A stretch of 64,000 bases of DNA from Candidatus Sphingomonas colombiensis (GCA_029202845.1 CP119315.1:2945001-3009000), one strand, 5' to 3'; counted from the stretch's first letter, positions 52,254-61,833 are shown. Numbers and translations: made by a program. The notes: generated from the letters alone by a model not told the origin.

Positions 52254-52278
52254 CCCCGGACACCCCCCTCGTCCGGGG
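52254..52278. terminator. Hairpin between sensor kinase and RND genes
   Basis: CCCCGGAC at 52254-52261 and GTCCGGGG at 52271-52278 are exact inverse complements around a 9-base loop, 37 bases before the RND permease start. There is no T-run, so partial or Rho-assisted termination of the two-component transcript is possible but unproven. Confidence 0.35.
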
Positions 52279-52314
52279 CGCCGTCGACAATCGTGACCGG
52301 TCATCGGGAAGCAC

Positions 52315-55300
52315 ATGCTCCAGCTCGTCAAGATCGCGCTCAGCAAGCCATATACGTTCGTCGTGCTCGCCATCATGATCCTGTTGTTCGGCGGGGCGGC
52401 GGCGCTGCGCACGCCGACCGATATCTTCCCGGACATCAAAATTCCGGTGATCGCGGCGGTGTGGACCTATCGCGGGCTGCCGCCGGAGGACATGGCCGGG
52501 CGGGTCGTATATTATTACGAACGCTCGCTTTCCTCGACCGTCAACGATATCGATCACATCGAAAGCCAGTCGCTCGCCGGGATCGGCGTGGTGAAGATCT
52601 TCTTCCGCCCCGGCGTCGATATCCGCACCGCGACGGCGCAGGTGACGGCCGCGTCGCAGACCGTGCTGAAGCAGATGCCGCCGGGCATCACGCCGCCGAT
52701 GGTGTTGAATTACAACGCCTCGACCGTGCCGATCCTGCAACTCGCGCTGTCGGGGAAGGGGCTGTCCGAGCAGAAGATTTATGACCTCGGGCAGAACTTC
52801 ATCCGCCCCTCGCTCGCTTCGGTGCAGGGCTCCGCGATCCCGTCGCCTTATGGCGGCAAGGAGCGGCAGATCCAGATCGATATCGATCCCGCGGCGCTGG
52901 CGGCACACCGCCTGTCCGCGACTGACGTGGCGGCGGCGCTGGCGGCGCAGAACCAGATCGTCCCCGCCGGCACCGCCAAGATCGGCCAGTACGAATACAA
53001 TCTGAAGCTCAATAACAGCCCGTCGGTGATCGACGATCTCAACCGCCTGCCGATCAAGACGGTCGATGGCGCAACGGTGACGATCGGTGATGTCGCGCAT
53101 GTTCGCGACGGATCGCCGCCGCAACGCAATGTGGTGCGCGTCGACGGCGGCCGCGCGGTGCTGATGACGGTGCTGAAAAGCGGCTCCGCCTCGACCATCG
53201 CGATCGTCGATCAGGTGAAGGCGCTTTTGCCCAAGCTGCGCGAGACGTTGCCGGCATCGCTCAACGTGAATCTGCTGGCGGATCAATCCCTGTTCGTGAA
53301 GGCTGCCGTATCAGGCGTGGTGCGTGAAGGGATGATCGCGGCCGCGCTGACCAGCCTGATGATCCTGCTGTTTCTCGGCTCGTGGCGCTCGACGGTGATC
53401 ATCGCGACGTCGATCCCGCTCGCTATCCTCGCGGCGATCGCTGGGCTGGCGGCAGCGGGGCAGACGCTCAACATCATGACATTGGGTGGGCTGGCGCTCG
53501 CGGTCGGCATCCTTGTCGATGATGCGACGGTAACGATCGAGAACATCAATTGGCATCTCGAACAGGGCAAGCCGGTGCGCCAGTCGATCCTTGATGGGGC
53601 GCAGCAGATCGTGGGACCGGCGTTCGTCTCGCTGCTGTGCATCTGCATCGCCTTCCTGCCGATGTTCTTCCTGCCGGGGGTCGCCGGCTTCCTGTTCGCG
53701 CCGATGGCGATGGCGGTGGTGTTCGCGATGATTGCCTCGTTCGTGCTCTCGCGAACATTGGTGCCGACGATGGGCAATTACCTGCTGCGCGATCACGCCA
53801 CGCCGCACACGATCGAGGTGATGGCGACGCATGACGCAAAGGCGGGACGGCCGAATACGCGCAATCCGCTACGGCGCTTTCAGCACGGGTTCGAGGCGCG
53901 TTTCGAGCGGGTGCGGACCTGGTATCTAGCCGTGCTGGAATTCGCGCTCGCGCGACGCAAGCCCTTCGTGATCGGCTTTCTTGCCGTGGTGCTGCTGTCG
54001 TTCGCGCTGGTGCCGATGCTGGGGCGGAATTTCTTCCCGGCGGTCGATTCGGGGCAGATCAATCTCCACGTCCGCGCGCCGGTCGGCACGCGCCTGGAGG
54101 AGACTGCGGCGCTGTTCGACCATATCGAGGATCGCATCCGGCAGGTCGTGCCGCCCGATCAGCTCGGCGCGATCGTCGATAATATCGGCCTGCCAGTGAG
54201 CGGGATCAACCGCGCCTATTCGAACACCGGCGGGGTCGGTCCGCAGGACGGCGATATCCTGATCACATTGAAAGAGGGGCATGCGCCGACCGCTGGCTAT
54301 GTCCGCAAGCTGCGGCCGGTGTTGGCGAGCGCTTTCCCCGGATCGACCTTCTCCTTCCTGCCAGCCGATATCGTTACCCAGATCCTGAACTTCGGCGCGC
54401 CCGCACCGATCGACGTGCAGGTCGCGGGGCCGGACACGAAGGGTGGTGAGACCTATGCCCGGCAGCTTGCCGCACGGATGAGCCGTATCCCCGGCATCGC
54501 CGATGTGCGCGTGCAACAGGCGGAGAATTATCCCGAACTCGGTTTCAACGTCGATCGCGCACAGGCTGATCGTGTGGGCATCACCGAGAATGACGTGACC
54601 CGCAACCTTTCGGTCGATCTTGCCGGCAGCTTCCAGATCGCGCCGACCTTCTGGCTCAATCCCAAAAACGGCGTGTCCTATCCGATCGTGGTGCAGGCGC
54701 CGCAATATCGCACCGAAAGCCTGTCGCAGCTCGATAACCTGCCGGTATCGGGCGCGAATCCCGGATCATTTCAGGTGCTCGGCGCGCTCGGCACGCTGCA
54801 TCGCGAGGCGAGTTCGGCGGTGGTGTCGCATTATGCGGTGCAGCCGGTGTTCGACGTCTATGCGACGACGCAGGGGCGCGATCTCGGCGCGGTGGCGGGC
54901 GATATCCAGAAGGTGCTGAAGGATACGCATAGCGCGGTGCCCAAGGGCGCGACGGTGGCGCTGCGCGGGCAGGTGGAGACGATGAACACCGCCTTCACCG
55001 GGCTGCTGATCGGTCTCGCCGGGGCGATCGTGCTGATCTATCTGCTGATCGTCGTCAATTTCCAGAGCTGGCTCGATCCGTTCGTGATCATCTCCGCGCT
55101 GCCGGCGGCGCTCGCCGGGATCGTGTGGATGCTGTTCGCGACGCACACGCCGCTATCCGTGCCGGCACTGACCGGGGCGATCATGTGCATGGGCGTGGCG
55201 ACCGCGAACAGCGTGCTGGTGGTGAGTTTCGCCCGCGAGCGGCTGGAAGCGTGCGGCGATGCGTTTCGCGCCGCGATCGAAGCAGGAGCGACACGCTTCC

Positions 55301-55551
55301 GCCCGGTGCTGATGACCGCGCTGGCGATGATCATCGGCATGGCCCCGATGGCGCTGGGGCTGGGCGAGGGGGGCGAGCAGAATGCCCCGCTCGGCCGTGC
55401 CGTGGTTGGCGGGCTGATCTGCGCGACCATCGCCACGTTGGTGTTCGTTCCCGTCGTCTTTGCGATGGCCCATGGCCGCAAGCGGCCGGCCGACACGATC
55501 GATCCTTCCCTTCCGCAACACGATCCCATTGGAGACCCGGTTCATGCCTGA
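52315..55551 (+). CDS. RND efflux permease, HAE-like
   Basis: Inner-membrane proton-driven pump subunit, 1078 residues, with twelve membrane helices and two large periplasmic loops. The TM4 proton-relay pair is present in GILVDDATVTIEN (Asp401 and Asp402). In TM10 the position of the AcrB relay lysine holds Ala964 (GVATANSVLVVSFARE). The gene is first in a permease-adaptor-outer membrane order, against the usual adaptor-first order, and follows a two-component pair. Substrates are unknown. Confidence 0.92.
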   Translation: MLQLVKIALSKPYTFVVLAIMILLFGGAAALRTPTDIFPDIKIPVIAAVWTYRGLPPEDMAGRVVYYYERSLSSTVNDIDHIESQSLAGIGVVKIFFRPGVDIRTATAQVTAASQTVLKQMPPGITPPMVLNYNASTVPILQLALSGKGLSEQKIYDLGQNFIRPSLASVQGSAIPSPYGGKERQIQIDIDPAALAAHRLSATDVAAALAAQNQIVPAGTAKIGQYEYNLKLNNSPSVIDDLNRLPIKTVDGATVTIGDVAHVRDGSPPQRNVVRVDGGRAVLMTVLKSGSASTIAIVDQVKALLPKLRETLPASLNVNLLADQSLFVKAAVSGVVREGMIAAALTSLMILLFLGSWRSTVIIATSIPLAILAAIAGLAAAGQTLNIMTLGGLALAVGILVDDATVTIENINWHLEQGKPVRQSILDGAQQIVGPAFVSLLCICIAFLPMFFLPGVAGFLFAPMAMAVVFAMIASFVLSRTLVPTMGNYLLRDHATPHTIEVMATHDAKAGRPNTRNPLRRFQHGFEARFERVRTWYLAVLEFALARRKPFVIGFLAVVLLSFALVPMLGRNFFPAVDSGQINLHVRAPVGTRLEETAALFDHIEDRIRQVVPPDQLGAIVDNIGLPVSGINRAYSNTGGVGPQDGDILITLKEGHAPTAGYVRKLRPVLASAFPGSTFSFLPADIVTQILNFGAPAPIDVQVAGPDTKGGETYARQLAARMSRIPGIADVRVQQAENYPELGFNVDRAQADRVGITENDVTRNLSVDLAGSFQIAPTFWLNPKNGVSYPIVVQAPQYRTESLSQLDNLPVSGANPGSFQVLGALGTLHREASSAVVSHYAVQPVFDVYATTQGRDLGAVAGDIQKVLKDTHSAVPKGATVALRGQVETMNTAFTGLLIGLAGAIVLIYLLIVVNFQSWLDPFVIISALPAALAGIVWMLFATHTPLSVPALTGAIMCMGVATANSVLVVSFARERLEACGDAFRAAIEAGATRFRPVLMTALAMIIGMAPMALGLGEGGEQNAPLGRAVVGGLICATIATLVFVPVVFAMAHGRKRPADTIDPSLPQHDPIGDPVHA

Positions 55552-56702
55552 AGAGGCGAGTGCAGCCGCCCCGCGCGGGCTGAAGACGGCGGCCATCGCC
55601 GCTGCCCTGCTCGCGGCAGTAGTGGTGGGCGCGGGCGCGCTGACGCGTTCGCATGATGTCGATGCCGCGACCAAGGTTTCCGACGCGCAGTCGATTCCCA
55701 CCGTTCACCTGATCGCGGCGAAGGGCGGTGCGGCGACGGATACGCTCGACTTGCCCGGCACGATGCAGGCGTGGAATGCGGCCAAGCTTTACGCGCGAGG
55801 TCAGCGGGTATGTGCGCGGATGGTCGCAGGATATCGGTGCAACCGTCGCCGCCGGCACTCCGCTCGGCACGATCGACACGCCGGAACTGGATCAACAGAT
55901 CGTCGAGGCGCGCGCTGCGCTGGCCAGCGCCAGGGCGCATGCCGGCCTCGCGCGCAGCACGGCGGCGCGCTGGAACGATCTGCTCACCACCGCTTCCGTT
56001 TCGAAACAGGAAGCGGATGAGAAAAACGGTGACCTTGCGGTGAAAATCGCAGCGGTGCGCGAGGCGCAGGCGGCGGTCGGCCGGTTGGAAGCCATGAAAT
56101 CATTCGCCGTTGTCCGCGCGCCGTTCGCGGGCGTCGTCACCGCGCGCAACGCCGATATCGGAGACCTTGTCGGCCCCGGCAGCGGTGGCAGCCAGCAACC
56201 GATGTTCGCGGTCGCCGATACGCGGCGTATCCGCGTTTACGTAAGCGTACCGCAGGCGGATTCGGCGGCGGTTCATCCGGACATGGCGGCGACGCTTGCG
56301 GTGCCGGCATTTCCCGGACGCCGCTTCCCGGCACACGTTACCGGTACCTCCGGTGCGGTCGACGCGCAGACCGGAGCGTTTCAGGTCGAGCTTCAGGCAG
56401 ACAATCCGGGCGACCTGTTGAAACCCGGCGGATTCGCGCAGGTGTCGCTCGATATTCCGGGGCAGAGCGGCGGCGTCGAGGTGCCGTCCAGCGTGCTGTT
56501 GTTCCGTGCTGGCGGGAGTGAGGTGGCGACGGTCGATGCGAACCAGCGGGTTCGGCTGCGCCATGTCCAGATCGGGCTGGATAAGGGGCAGACGGTGCAG
56601 ATTCTCGCCGGCCTCCACGCGGACGAGCGGATCGTCGACAACCCGCCGGATTCGCTGGCGGAGGGCGAATTGGTGCGTGTCGGAGGCGGTGCGCGTGGCT
56701 AG
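55544..56702 (+). pseudogene. RND periplasmic adaptor (membrane fusion protein), one-base frameshift
   Basis: HlyD/AcrA-like adaptor of the efflux system. The N-terminus (ATG 55544, one membrane anchor segment AAIAAALLAAVVVGAGAL) reads normally up to AAKLYAR, then the frame shifts because of an extra G in the run at 55799-55800. With one G removed the sequence reads LYARVSGYVRGW and continues unbroken through the hairpin and lipoyl-like regions to the stop at 56702, 385 residues in all. It overlaps the permease stop by 8 bases. Probably an intact gene with an assembly error. Confidence 0.85.
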
Positions 56703-58125
56703 GCGCCGGTTCGGTTCGATCGCGCTGGCGGCGGTGGCGTGCACAGTTGGCGGTTGCTCGCTGGCGCCAGCCTATCACCCGCCGACGATATCCACGCCCG
56801 CGCATTTCAAGGAAGACGGGACGTGGAAAACGGCGACCCCAGCCGCCGCGTTGCCGGCGCAGTGGTGGACGCTGCTCGGCGATCCGGAGCTTGATCGACT
56901 TGAGGAGCGCGTCGCCACCGGCAATCCCACGCTGGCGATCGCGCTGGCGCGCTACGATCAGGCGCGGGCCTATCTGCGCGAGGCGAAATCCGGGCTGATG
57001 CCGCAAATCGGGCTGAGCACGAACCTGACGAGCAACCGTCAGTCCGACGATCGCCCGCTGCGCGGATCGAACCAGCCGGACCTTTATGGCGCAGAGACGG
57101 TCGGCGGCGCGATCTCTTTCGATCCCGATCTGTGGGGCAGGGTGCGTAATTCGGTTGCGGCGGGCAAGGCCGAGATGGAGGCGAGTGGCGACACGCTGGC
57201 CGATGTGCGGCTGAGCCTTCAGGCGCAACTCGCGCTCGATTATGTCCGGCTGCGAGGGCAGGATCGGCAGCTTGCGTTGCTCGCTCAGTCGGTCGACGGC
57301 TTCCAGCAGGCGGACGCATTGGTCGAGCGTCGCTTCAATGGCGGCATTGCCTCGGGCGTCGATACCGCGCGGGCCGGATCGCTGCTGGAAGATGCGAGAG
57401 CCGAGGTGGAGGAGCTTCGCTCGGCACGCGCATTGACCGAGCACGCGATCGCGAGCCTCACCGGCACCCCGGCCTCAGACTTCACACTCGCCGCCGCTGA
57501 CACGCGGTTCAGGATCGCGGCGATCCCGCCGGGGCTGCCTTCGACCTTGCTCGAACGACGACCCGATGTGGCTGCCGCCGAGCGAGAGGTCGCCGCCGCC
57601 AACTCACGGATCGGGGTGGCGAAGGCGGCATTCTTCCCGTCGATCATTCTGGGCGGAGCCGGTGGCTTCCAGAGCACCGCGCTCGCCGGGCTGATTTCCG
57701 CGCCGAACCTGTTCTGGTCGATCGGCCCGGGCGCGATCCTCAATCTGTTCGAGGGCGGGCGGCGGCACGCCAAATTAGCCGAGGCCAAGGCGAATTGGGC
57801 CGAGGCGACCGCGCGCTATCGTGCGCTAGTGCTGCAGGCGTTTCAGGACGTGGAGGATCAGCTCGTCCTGCTGGATCGGCTCGGCGCCGGGCAAGGCAAT
57901 GAGGACAAGGCCGCGGATGACGCCGAGCAGGCGCAACGCATCGCGCTCAACCGTTATGTGAAGGGCGCGGCGACCTATCTCGACGTCGTCACTGCGCAGA
58001 GCACGGCGCTAACGCTGCGGCAGCGGGCGCTGTCACTGGAAACGCGCCGTGCGCAGGCAGAGGTGGGATTGATGCGCGCGCTCGGCGGCGGATGGGACGG
58101 GGCCGCGAAGAAGGTCGCTGGATAA
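56695..58125 (+). CDS. Outer membrane efflux protein (NodT/OprM-like)
   Basis: Outer membrane channel of the tripartite pump. The 476-residue lipoprotein has a signal with lipobox VGGC and the conserved SLAPAYHPP, GDPELDRL, FDPDLWGRVRNSV and ERRPDVAAAEREVAAANSRIGVAKAAFFP motifs. The GTG at 56695, eight bases after GGAGG, is preferred as the start; it overlaps the adaptor stop. It closes the operon, with about 28 bases before the convergent apbE stop. Confidence 0.92.
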   Translation: MARRRFGSIALAAVACTVGGCSLAPAYHPPTISTPAHFKEDGTWKTATPAAALPAQWWTLLGDPELDRLEERVATGNPTLAIALARYDQARAYLREAKSGLMPQIGLSTNLTSNRQSDDRPLRGSNQPDLYGAETVGGAISFDPDLWGRVRNSVAAGKAEMEASGDTLADVRLSLQAQLALDYVRLRGQDRQLALLAQSVDGFQQADALVERRFNGGIASGVDTARAGSLLEDARAEVEELRSARALTEHAIASLTGTPASDFTLAAADTRFRIAAIPPGLPSTLLERRPDVAAAEREVAAANSRIGVAKAAFFPSIILGGAGGFQSTALAGLISAPNLFWSIGPGAILNLFEGGRRHAKLAEAKANWAEATARYRALVLQAFQDVEDQLVLLDRLGAGQGNEDKAADDAEQAQRIALNRYVKGAATYLDVVTAQSTALTLRQRALSLETRRAQAEVGLMRALGGGWDGAAKKVAG

Positions 58126-58153
58126 ACAAGACCAGTGGTTGGCCCGGGGGGCG

Positions 58154-59116
58154 CTAATCGACGAGCATTGCGCGTAGCGTCGCACTCAGGCGTTCCTCGA
58201 TTTGCGCTCCGTTATCGCAGACAAGGCGCGCCGCGATGCCATGGCGATCCGCCAGCGCGATCCCCGCTTCGCCGCCCAGCACGGCCAAGGCGCTCGCCCA
58301 CGCATCCGCATCGATCGCTGCGGTGGCGATAACGCTCGCGGCGATCACGTCATTGGCGGGCGGGCGACCGGTATGCGGATCGATATTGTGATCGCCGCGC
58401 ACATAGCGACCGGATGTCGCCACTGCGAGCCCATGGAGCGCGATGCGCAGCGGGGCGAGCGAGGCATCGGGCGGATTTTCCAGATCGACCCACCATGGCT
58501 CCCCGTCGGGGCGAATACCCCGCCCGACCAATTCCCCGCCGACCTCGATCAGCGCGTGCCGGACCCCGTGCGCCCCCAGCAGGTCGGCCACAGCGTCGAC
58601 CGCATGGCCCTTGGCGATGCCCGACAGATCGAGGGCGATGCCACCGGGTTGGCGCAGACGCCGGGCCGGAGCATCCCACGCCAGCCGCCGCCAGCCGGAT
58701 TGTGCTCGCGCAGCCGTGATCGCCGCCTCGTTCGGTGTAGGCTGCTGGCCGGGCGGGCCGAAGCCCCACAGATCCACCAATCGGCCAATCGCGGGATCGA
58801 ATGCGCCGCCGGTAAGCTCGGCGAGCGCGAGCGCGCGTGCCACTACCGTCGCGAAATCGGGTGGGAGCGCGATCCACTCACCAGCAGACCCCCGGTTGAA
58901 ACGGCTGAGCAGGGAGCCTTCGTCCCAATGGCTCATTTCCGCGACCAACCCCGCGAGCCGGGTGATGATCGCGCTTTCGATGGCGGCGGGATCAGCGGCA
59001 TGCGGCTTGGCTGCGAGGACACGCCAACGCGTGCCCATCGTTTCGCCTTCCAGCGTAACGATAGGCGCGGTGTGATCGTGCCCCGCAAGGACGGCGGGAT
59101 CGATCGCCGCCGGCAA
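58154..59116 (-). CDS. apbE: FAD:protein FMN transferase
   Basis: Attaches FMN to Ser/Thr of exported proteins. The 320-residue protein has ETMGTRW near the start, NRGSAGEWIALP, GLAVATSGRY and HNIDPHTGRPPANDV, which are the FAD and metal-binding motifs of the ApbE family. No ATG or GTG is in a suitable place; I use TTG 59116, and a CTG at 59140 is another choice. It is the last gene of a leftward cluster with PepSY, DUF2271 and DUF4198 proteins that probably includes its substrate. Confidence 0.87.
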   Translation of the reverse strand: MPAAIDPAVLAGHDHTAPIVTLEGETMGTRWRVLAAKPHAADPAAIESAIITRLAGLVAEMSHWDEGSLLSRFNRGSAGEWIALPPDFATVVARALALAELTGGAFDPAIGRLVDLWGFGPPGQQPTPNEAAITAARAQSGWRRLAWDAPARRLRQPGGIALDLSGIAKGHAVDAVADLLGAHGVRHALIEVGGELVGRGIRPDGEPWWVDLENPPDASLAPLRIALHGLAVATSGRYVRGDHNIDPHTGRPPANDVIAASVIATAAIDADAWASALAVLGGEAGIALADRHGIAARLVCDNGAQIEERLSATLRAMLVD

Positions 59117-59136
59117 GGCGATGCGCGGGCCGCCGC

Positions 59137-59973
59137 TCAGGGGGTCATCACCTCTACGGTGGTGGTGTAGCTCATGCGGCGCTCGGTCGCCTTGGGGTTG
59201 CTCGCTTTGGCATCGGTGGCGGTGGCATTGAGCCAATACATGCCGGCGGTCGGCCAGTTGACTGTCGCTATGCCGTCGTTCGCGGTGGTCACTTCGACCG
59301 CACCCTCGGCGTTACGATAGCGTTTGCCGCCCGGGATCACCGTTACCTTCAAACCCGGCGCCGGCTTGCCGTCGATCAAGAAGCGGAAGCGCGCCGGCTC
59401 GCCGGCGACCAGCTCGTCGGGATGGGTGATCGGCGCGAACTCAAGGCCCTTGCCAGTCGGCTTGAACACCGTCGTCGTCGGTTCGCCCGCCGTCACGAAA
59501 ATCTCGTTGCGGCTGAGCGTTTCGCTGACCTTCACCTCGGTGGCGTTCGCCGGGATGTCGGCGATCGTCAGCGGTGCGGGCGCGCCGGGCTGCGGCGGCC
59601 CGCGACGGCCGATGCGCTTTTCCACGCCGTCCGCCTTGAAGGTTCCGGAGAAGCCGCTCATTTCGCTGCCGATCTTCCATGTGCCCGGCTTGTCGAGCTT
59701 GACGTCGAACACCGAGCGATAACGCCCGGTCGAGCCGTTCTGGATTTCGCCAGCGGCGCCGTCGGGCTGCCAGACCTTCATTTGTTCCAGACGCCCCGGC
59801 TGATGATCGGCGTAGAACAGATCGTTCGAGACGGCGCTGTCCACCGTCACCCAGCTATCAGTGCCAGAAAAGACGGTGCCCGACGGCAGGAGCCACATGC
59901 GATGCGCGGAAAGCCCCGCCGGCACCGATAGGAGTGCGGCCGCGGCGAGCAGGCGGGTGGTCAGGCTCTTCAT
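59137..59973 (-). CDS. DUF4198 family secreted protein
   Basis: A 278-residue protein with a signal peptide (MKSLTTRLLAAAALLSVPAGLSA) and then HRMWLLPSGTVFSGTDSWVTVD, which is the start of the DUF4198 domain (often called a nickel- or cobalt-uptake-like GlpM-like periplasmic domain). It is made of beta-strand-rich Ig-like segments. The gene is part of the leftward flavin-linked cluster; its exact job is unknown. Confidence 0.85.
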   Translation of the reverse strand: MKSLTTRLLAAAALLSVPAGLSAHRMWLLPSGTVFSGTDSWVTVDSAVSNDLFYADHQPGRLEQMKVWQPDGAAGEIQNGSTGRYRSVFDVKLDKPGTWKIGSEMSGFSGTFKADGVEKRIGRRGPPQPGAPAPLTIADIPANATEVKVSETLSRNEIFVTAGEPTTTVFKPTGKGLEFAPITHPDELVAGEPARFRFLIDGKPAPGLKVTVIPGGKRYRNAEGAVEVTTANDGIATVNWPTAGMYWLNATATDAKASNPKATERRMSYTTTVEVMTP

Positions 59974-60005
59974 ATCATCCTCCCAGAAAAATCATCGCTG
60001 AACGG

Positions 60006-60479
60006 TCAGCGGATCTCGATCGCGCCAAGCTCGTGGCTGCCGCTGGCGCGGCCCTTCGCACCGGGCACCGTCAGCGGCACTGTCACGATTTCGCGCCCAC
60101 CCGTTTCGCGCGCCGCCTCTACGTTCAGCACATAAGCGCCGGGCTTGAGATCGGCGGGGAGCGGGATCTGGTACTGGCCGGGCGCGCGGGTCGCTCCGCT
60201 GACCCCGTTCGCCGGCATCGCGAGGCTGCGGCCGCCCTTGCGCCACCAGGCACGCAGATCGGACAACCATTTCGTGCCTGGCTCGTTGCCGCCCTTCTTC
60301 ACGTCATACCATACCGCAAGCGTGCGCGCCGGGCCGCCAGCGGCAGGCTCCAGCCACACGGCGACATATGGGCGATGATATTCCGCGACCGACAAGCGTG
60401 TCACTGTGACGGTGATCGTGCCCGCGCTGGCGGGGGCGGCAATAACCCCGCCGAGGGTAAGCATCAGGGTTGGACGCAT
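60006..60479 (-). CDS. DUF2271 protein with putative FMN attachment motif
   Basis: A 157-residue exported protein from ATG 60479 with signal peptide (MRPTLMLTLGGVIAAPASAG). The family core WYDVKKGGNEPGTKWLSDLRAWWRK is followed by NGVSGATRAPGQY (residues 91-103). SGAT resembles the ApbE recognition motif (D-x-S/T-G-A-T), with Asn91 in place of the usual Asp two places before; Thr97 would be the FMN-carrying residue. The idea fits the neighbour apbE but has no experimental support here. Confidence 0.85.
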   Translation of the reverse strand: MRPTLMLTLGGVIAAPASAGTITVTVTRLSVAEYHRPYVAVWLEPAAGGPARTLAVWYDVKKGGNEPGTKWLSDLRAWWRKGGRSLAMPANGVSGATRAPGQYQIPLPADLKPGAYVLNVEAARETGGREIVTVPLTVPGAKGRASGSHELGAIEIR

Positions 60480-60490
60480 CGAAAATCCTC

Positions 60491-61144
60491 TCAATGGATC
60501 AGCAGAATGGCGATCAGCGCCGGAATCACCAGCCCCGCCGCGACCAACGGCCAGGTCGAGGGGCGATGCCGAGCGTGGAGTTGCAGCAGCAACAGGCCGG
60601 TGAGCGTGAACAGGATGCAGGCGATCGCGAAAATGTCGATGAACCAGAACCACGCGCCGCCCGCGTTCCGCCCCTTGTGGAGATCGTTCAGATAGGAAAC
60701 CCAGCCGCGATTGGTCACTTCTGCGGTGATCTTCCCATTTCCACGATCGATGCTCACCCAGGCGTCTCCACCCGGACGCGGCAAGGCGACATAGACCTCT
60801 CCGTCGGACCATTCGCCCGCACGGCCGGCCGGATCGAGGCCGACCGCATTTTCCACGGCCGTTGCGACGGCAGCAGGAAGGGCCGCCGCGTCAGCATGAG
60901 GACGGGCCAGTTGCGCGCGCAACGGGGACGGAAGTTCGCCAGAACGTTGGGTGACAACCGGGGAGGCGCTGATCGTTGCGGCGTGGTTCAGTGTGATGCC
61001 GGTGATGGCGAACAACAGCATCCCGATCAGCGATAGCGCAGCGCTCACCCAATGCCAGGTGTGGAGCTGTTTCAGCCACCAGCTTCGCCATCGCCGGCGT
61101 GGCGCCCGAGGGGCGTGAGAGGGGGATGTGGAACTGGTCACCAA
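60491..61144 (-). CDS. PepSY-associated membrane protein
   Basis: The 217-residue protein has a basic N-terminus, one membrane helix after HTWHWVSAALSLIGMLLFAITGITLNH, a periplasmic PepSY-like domain with WSDGEVYVALP, VSIDRGNGKITAEV and a C-terminal pair of membrane helices (FWFIDIFAIACILFTLTGLLLLQLHAR). The paired His residues near the helices could ligate haem, as in related iron-reductase-like proteins. It is the first gene of the cluster leading to apbE. Confidence 0.82.
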   Translation of the reverse strand: MVTSSTSPSHAPRAPRRRWRSWWLKQLHTWHWVSAALSLIGMLLFAITGITLNHAATISASPVVTQRSGELPSPLRAQLARPHADAAALPAAVATAVENAVGLDPAGRAGEWSDGEVYVALPRPGGDAWVSIDRGNGKITAEVTNRGWVSYLNDLHKGRNAGGAWFWFIDIFAIACILFTLTGLLLLQLHARHRPSTWPLVAAGLVIPALIAILLIH

Positions 61145-61278
61145 TCGCCCCTAGCCTGTCCGTGGGGCGTTGAGCAACGGCTATTGCGATGCACTCGCGA
61201 TAAGATTGCCGATTTTAAGCAAGCCGTTGTTGTTCATTTTATCCGATACAGCGGAAGATACGAACAGGAATATTCGTA

Positions 61279-61316
61279 CAAATGGCCCCCGGAATGATCC
61301 GAGGGCCATTTTGTTT
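61279..61316. terminator. Terminator between the RcnB-like gene and the PepSY gene promoter
   Basis: AAATGGCCC (61280-61288) pairs with GGGCCATTT (61303-61311), with an inner CGG/CCG stem, and is followed by TTTTGTTTT on the + strand. On the minus strand it lies 23 bases after the RcnB-like stop, so it serves that gene and protects the PepSY promoter region from read-through. Confidence 0.75.
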
Positions 61317-61338
61317 TGATTGGAGCCAAAGCGGGGGC

Positions 61339-61833
61339 CTACGGGAAAATGGCATATACCGTTTGCACCACCTCTCCGGTCGTCATGTCGATCAGCAATG
61401 CATCCGGACCGTAGCGAACCCATTCGAAACCGACCGGCGGCAAATCCAGCCCGAACAACCAATAGTCGGACAGGATATAGTCCGGTGACCAATATAGCCG
61501 GGGCAGAATCTGGCCGTAGGCATAGCGACGATAGGCGTAGCCATGCGGCGGGTGATACGGCCCAATGCGATAGGCCTGCGGTGCCGTGAAATTATGCCGA
61601 TAGGCATCGCGATCCATCGTCTGCGGGCGGTTCGCGGTTTCGGGTGGACGCATGATTGGGGCGTAGCCTTGCGGCGCGCGCATCGGCTCTGCCATCATTT
61701 GATGACCCATCGGCGGCATGCCGCCGTGCTCGCCCTCCCGTCGTTGCGCATCGGCGGTACCGGCGGCAGTCGTCGCCAGCAGCATCAGCGTAACGTAGAG
61801 CAAATCGCGTGAGCGCATGGAGATTCTCTGCAT
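61339..61833 (-). CDS. RcnB family periplasmic protein
   Basis: A 164-residue protein with a signal peptide and the RcnB pattern RHNFTAPQAYRIGPYHPPHGYAYRRYAYGQILPRLYW and RYGPDALLIDMTTGEVVQ. RcnB in E. coli affects nickel and cobalt homeostasis; the role in sphingomonads is not defined. ATG 61833 (MQRISMRSR) is taken because AAGGAG is 6 bases upstream. Confidence 0.87.
   Translation of the reverse strand: MQRISMRSRDLLYVTLMLLATTAAGTADAQRREGEHGGMPPMGHQMMAEPMRAPQGYAPIMRPPETANRPQTMDRDAYRHNFTAPQAYRIGPYHPPHGYAYRRYAYGQILPRLYWSPDYILSDYWLFGLDLPPVGFEWVRYGPDALLIDMTTGEVVQTVYAIFP

Noticed and set aside
61145..61278. Fur or Irr box upstream of the PepSY-DUF2271-ApbE cluster
   Set aside because: An iron-regulated promoter would be expected, but no inverted repeat resembling a Fur, Mur or Irr box could be recognised by eye.
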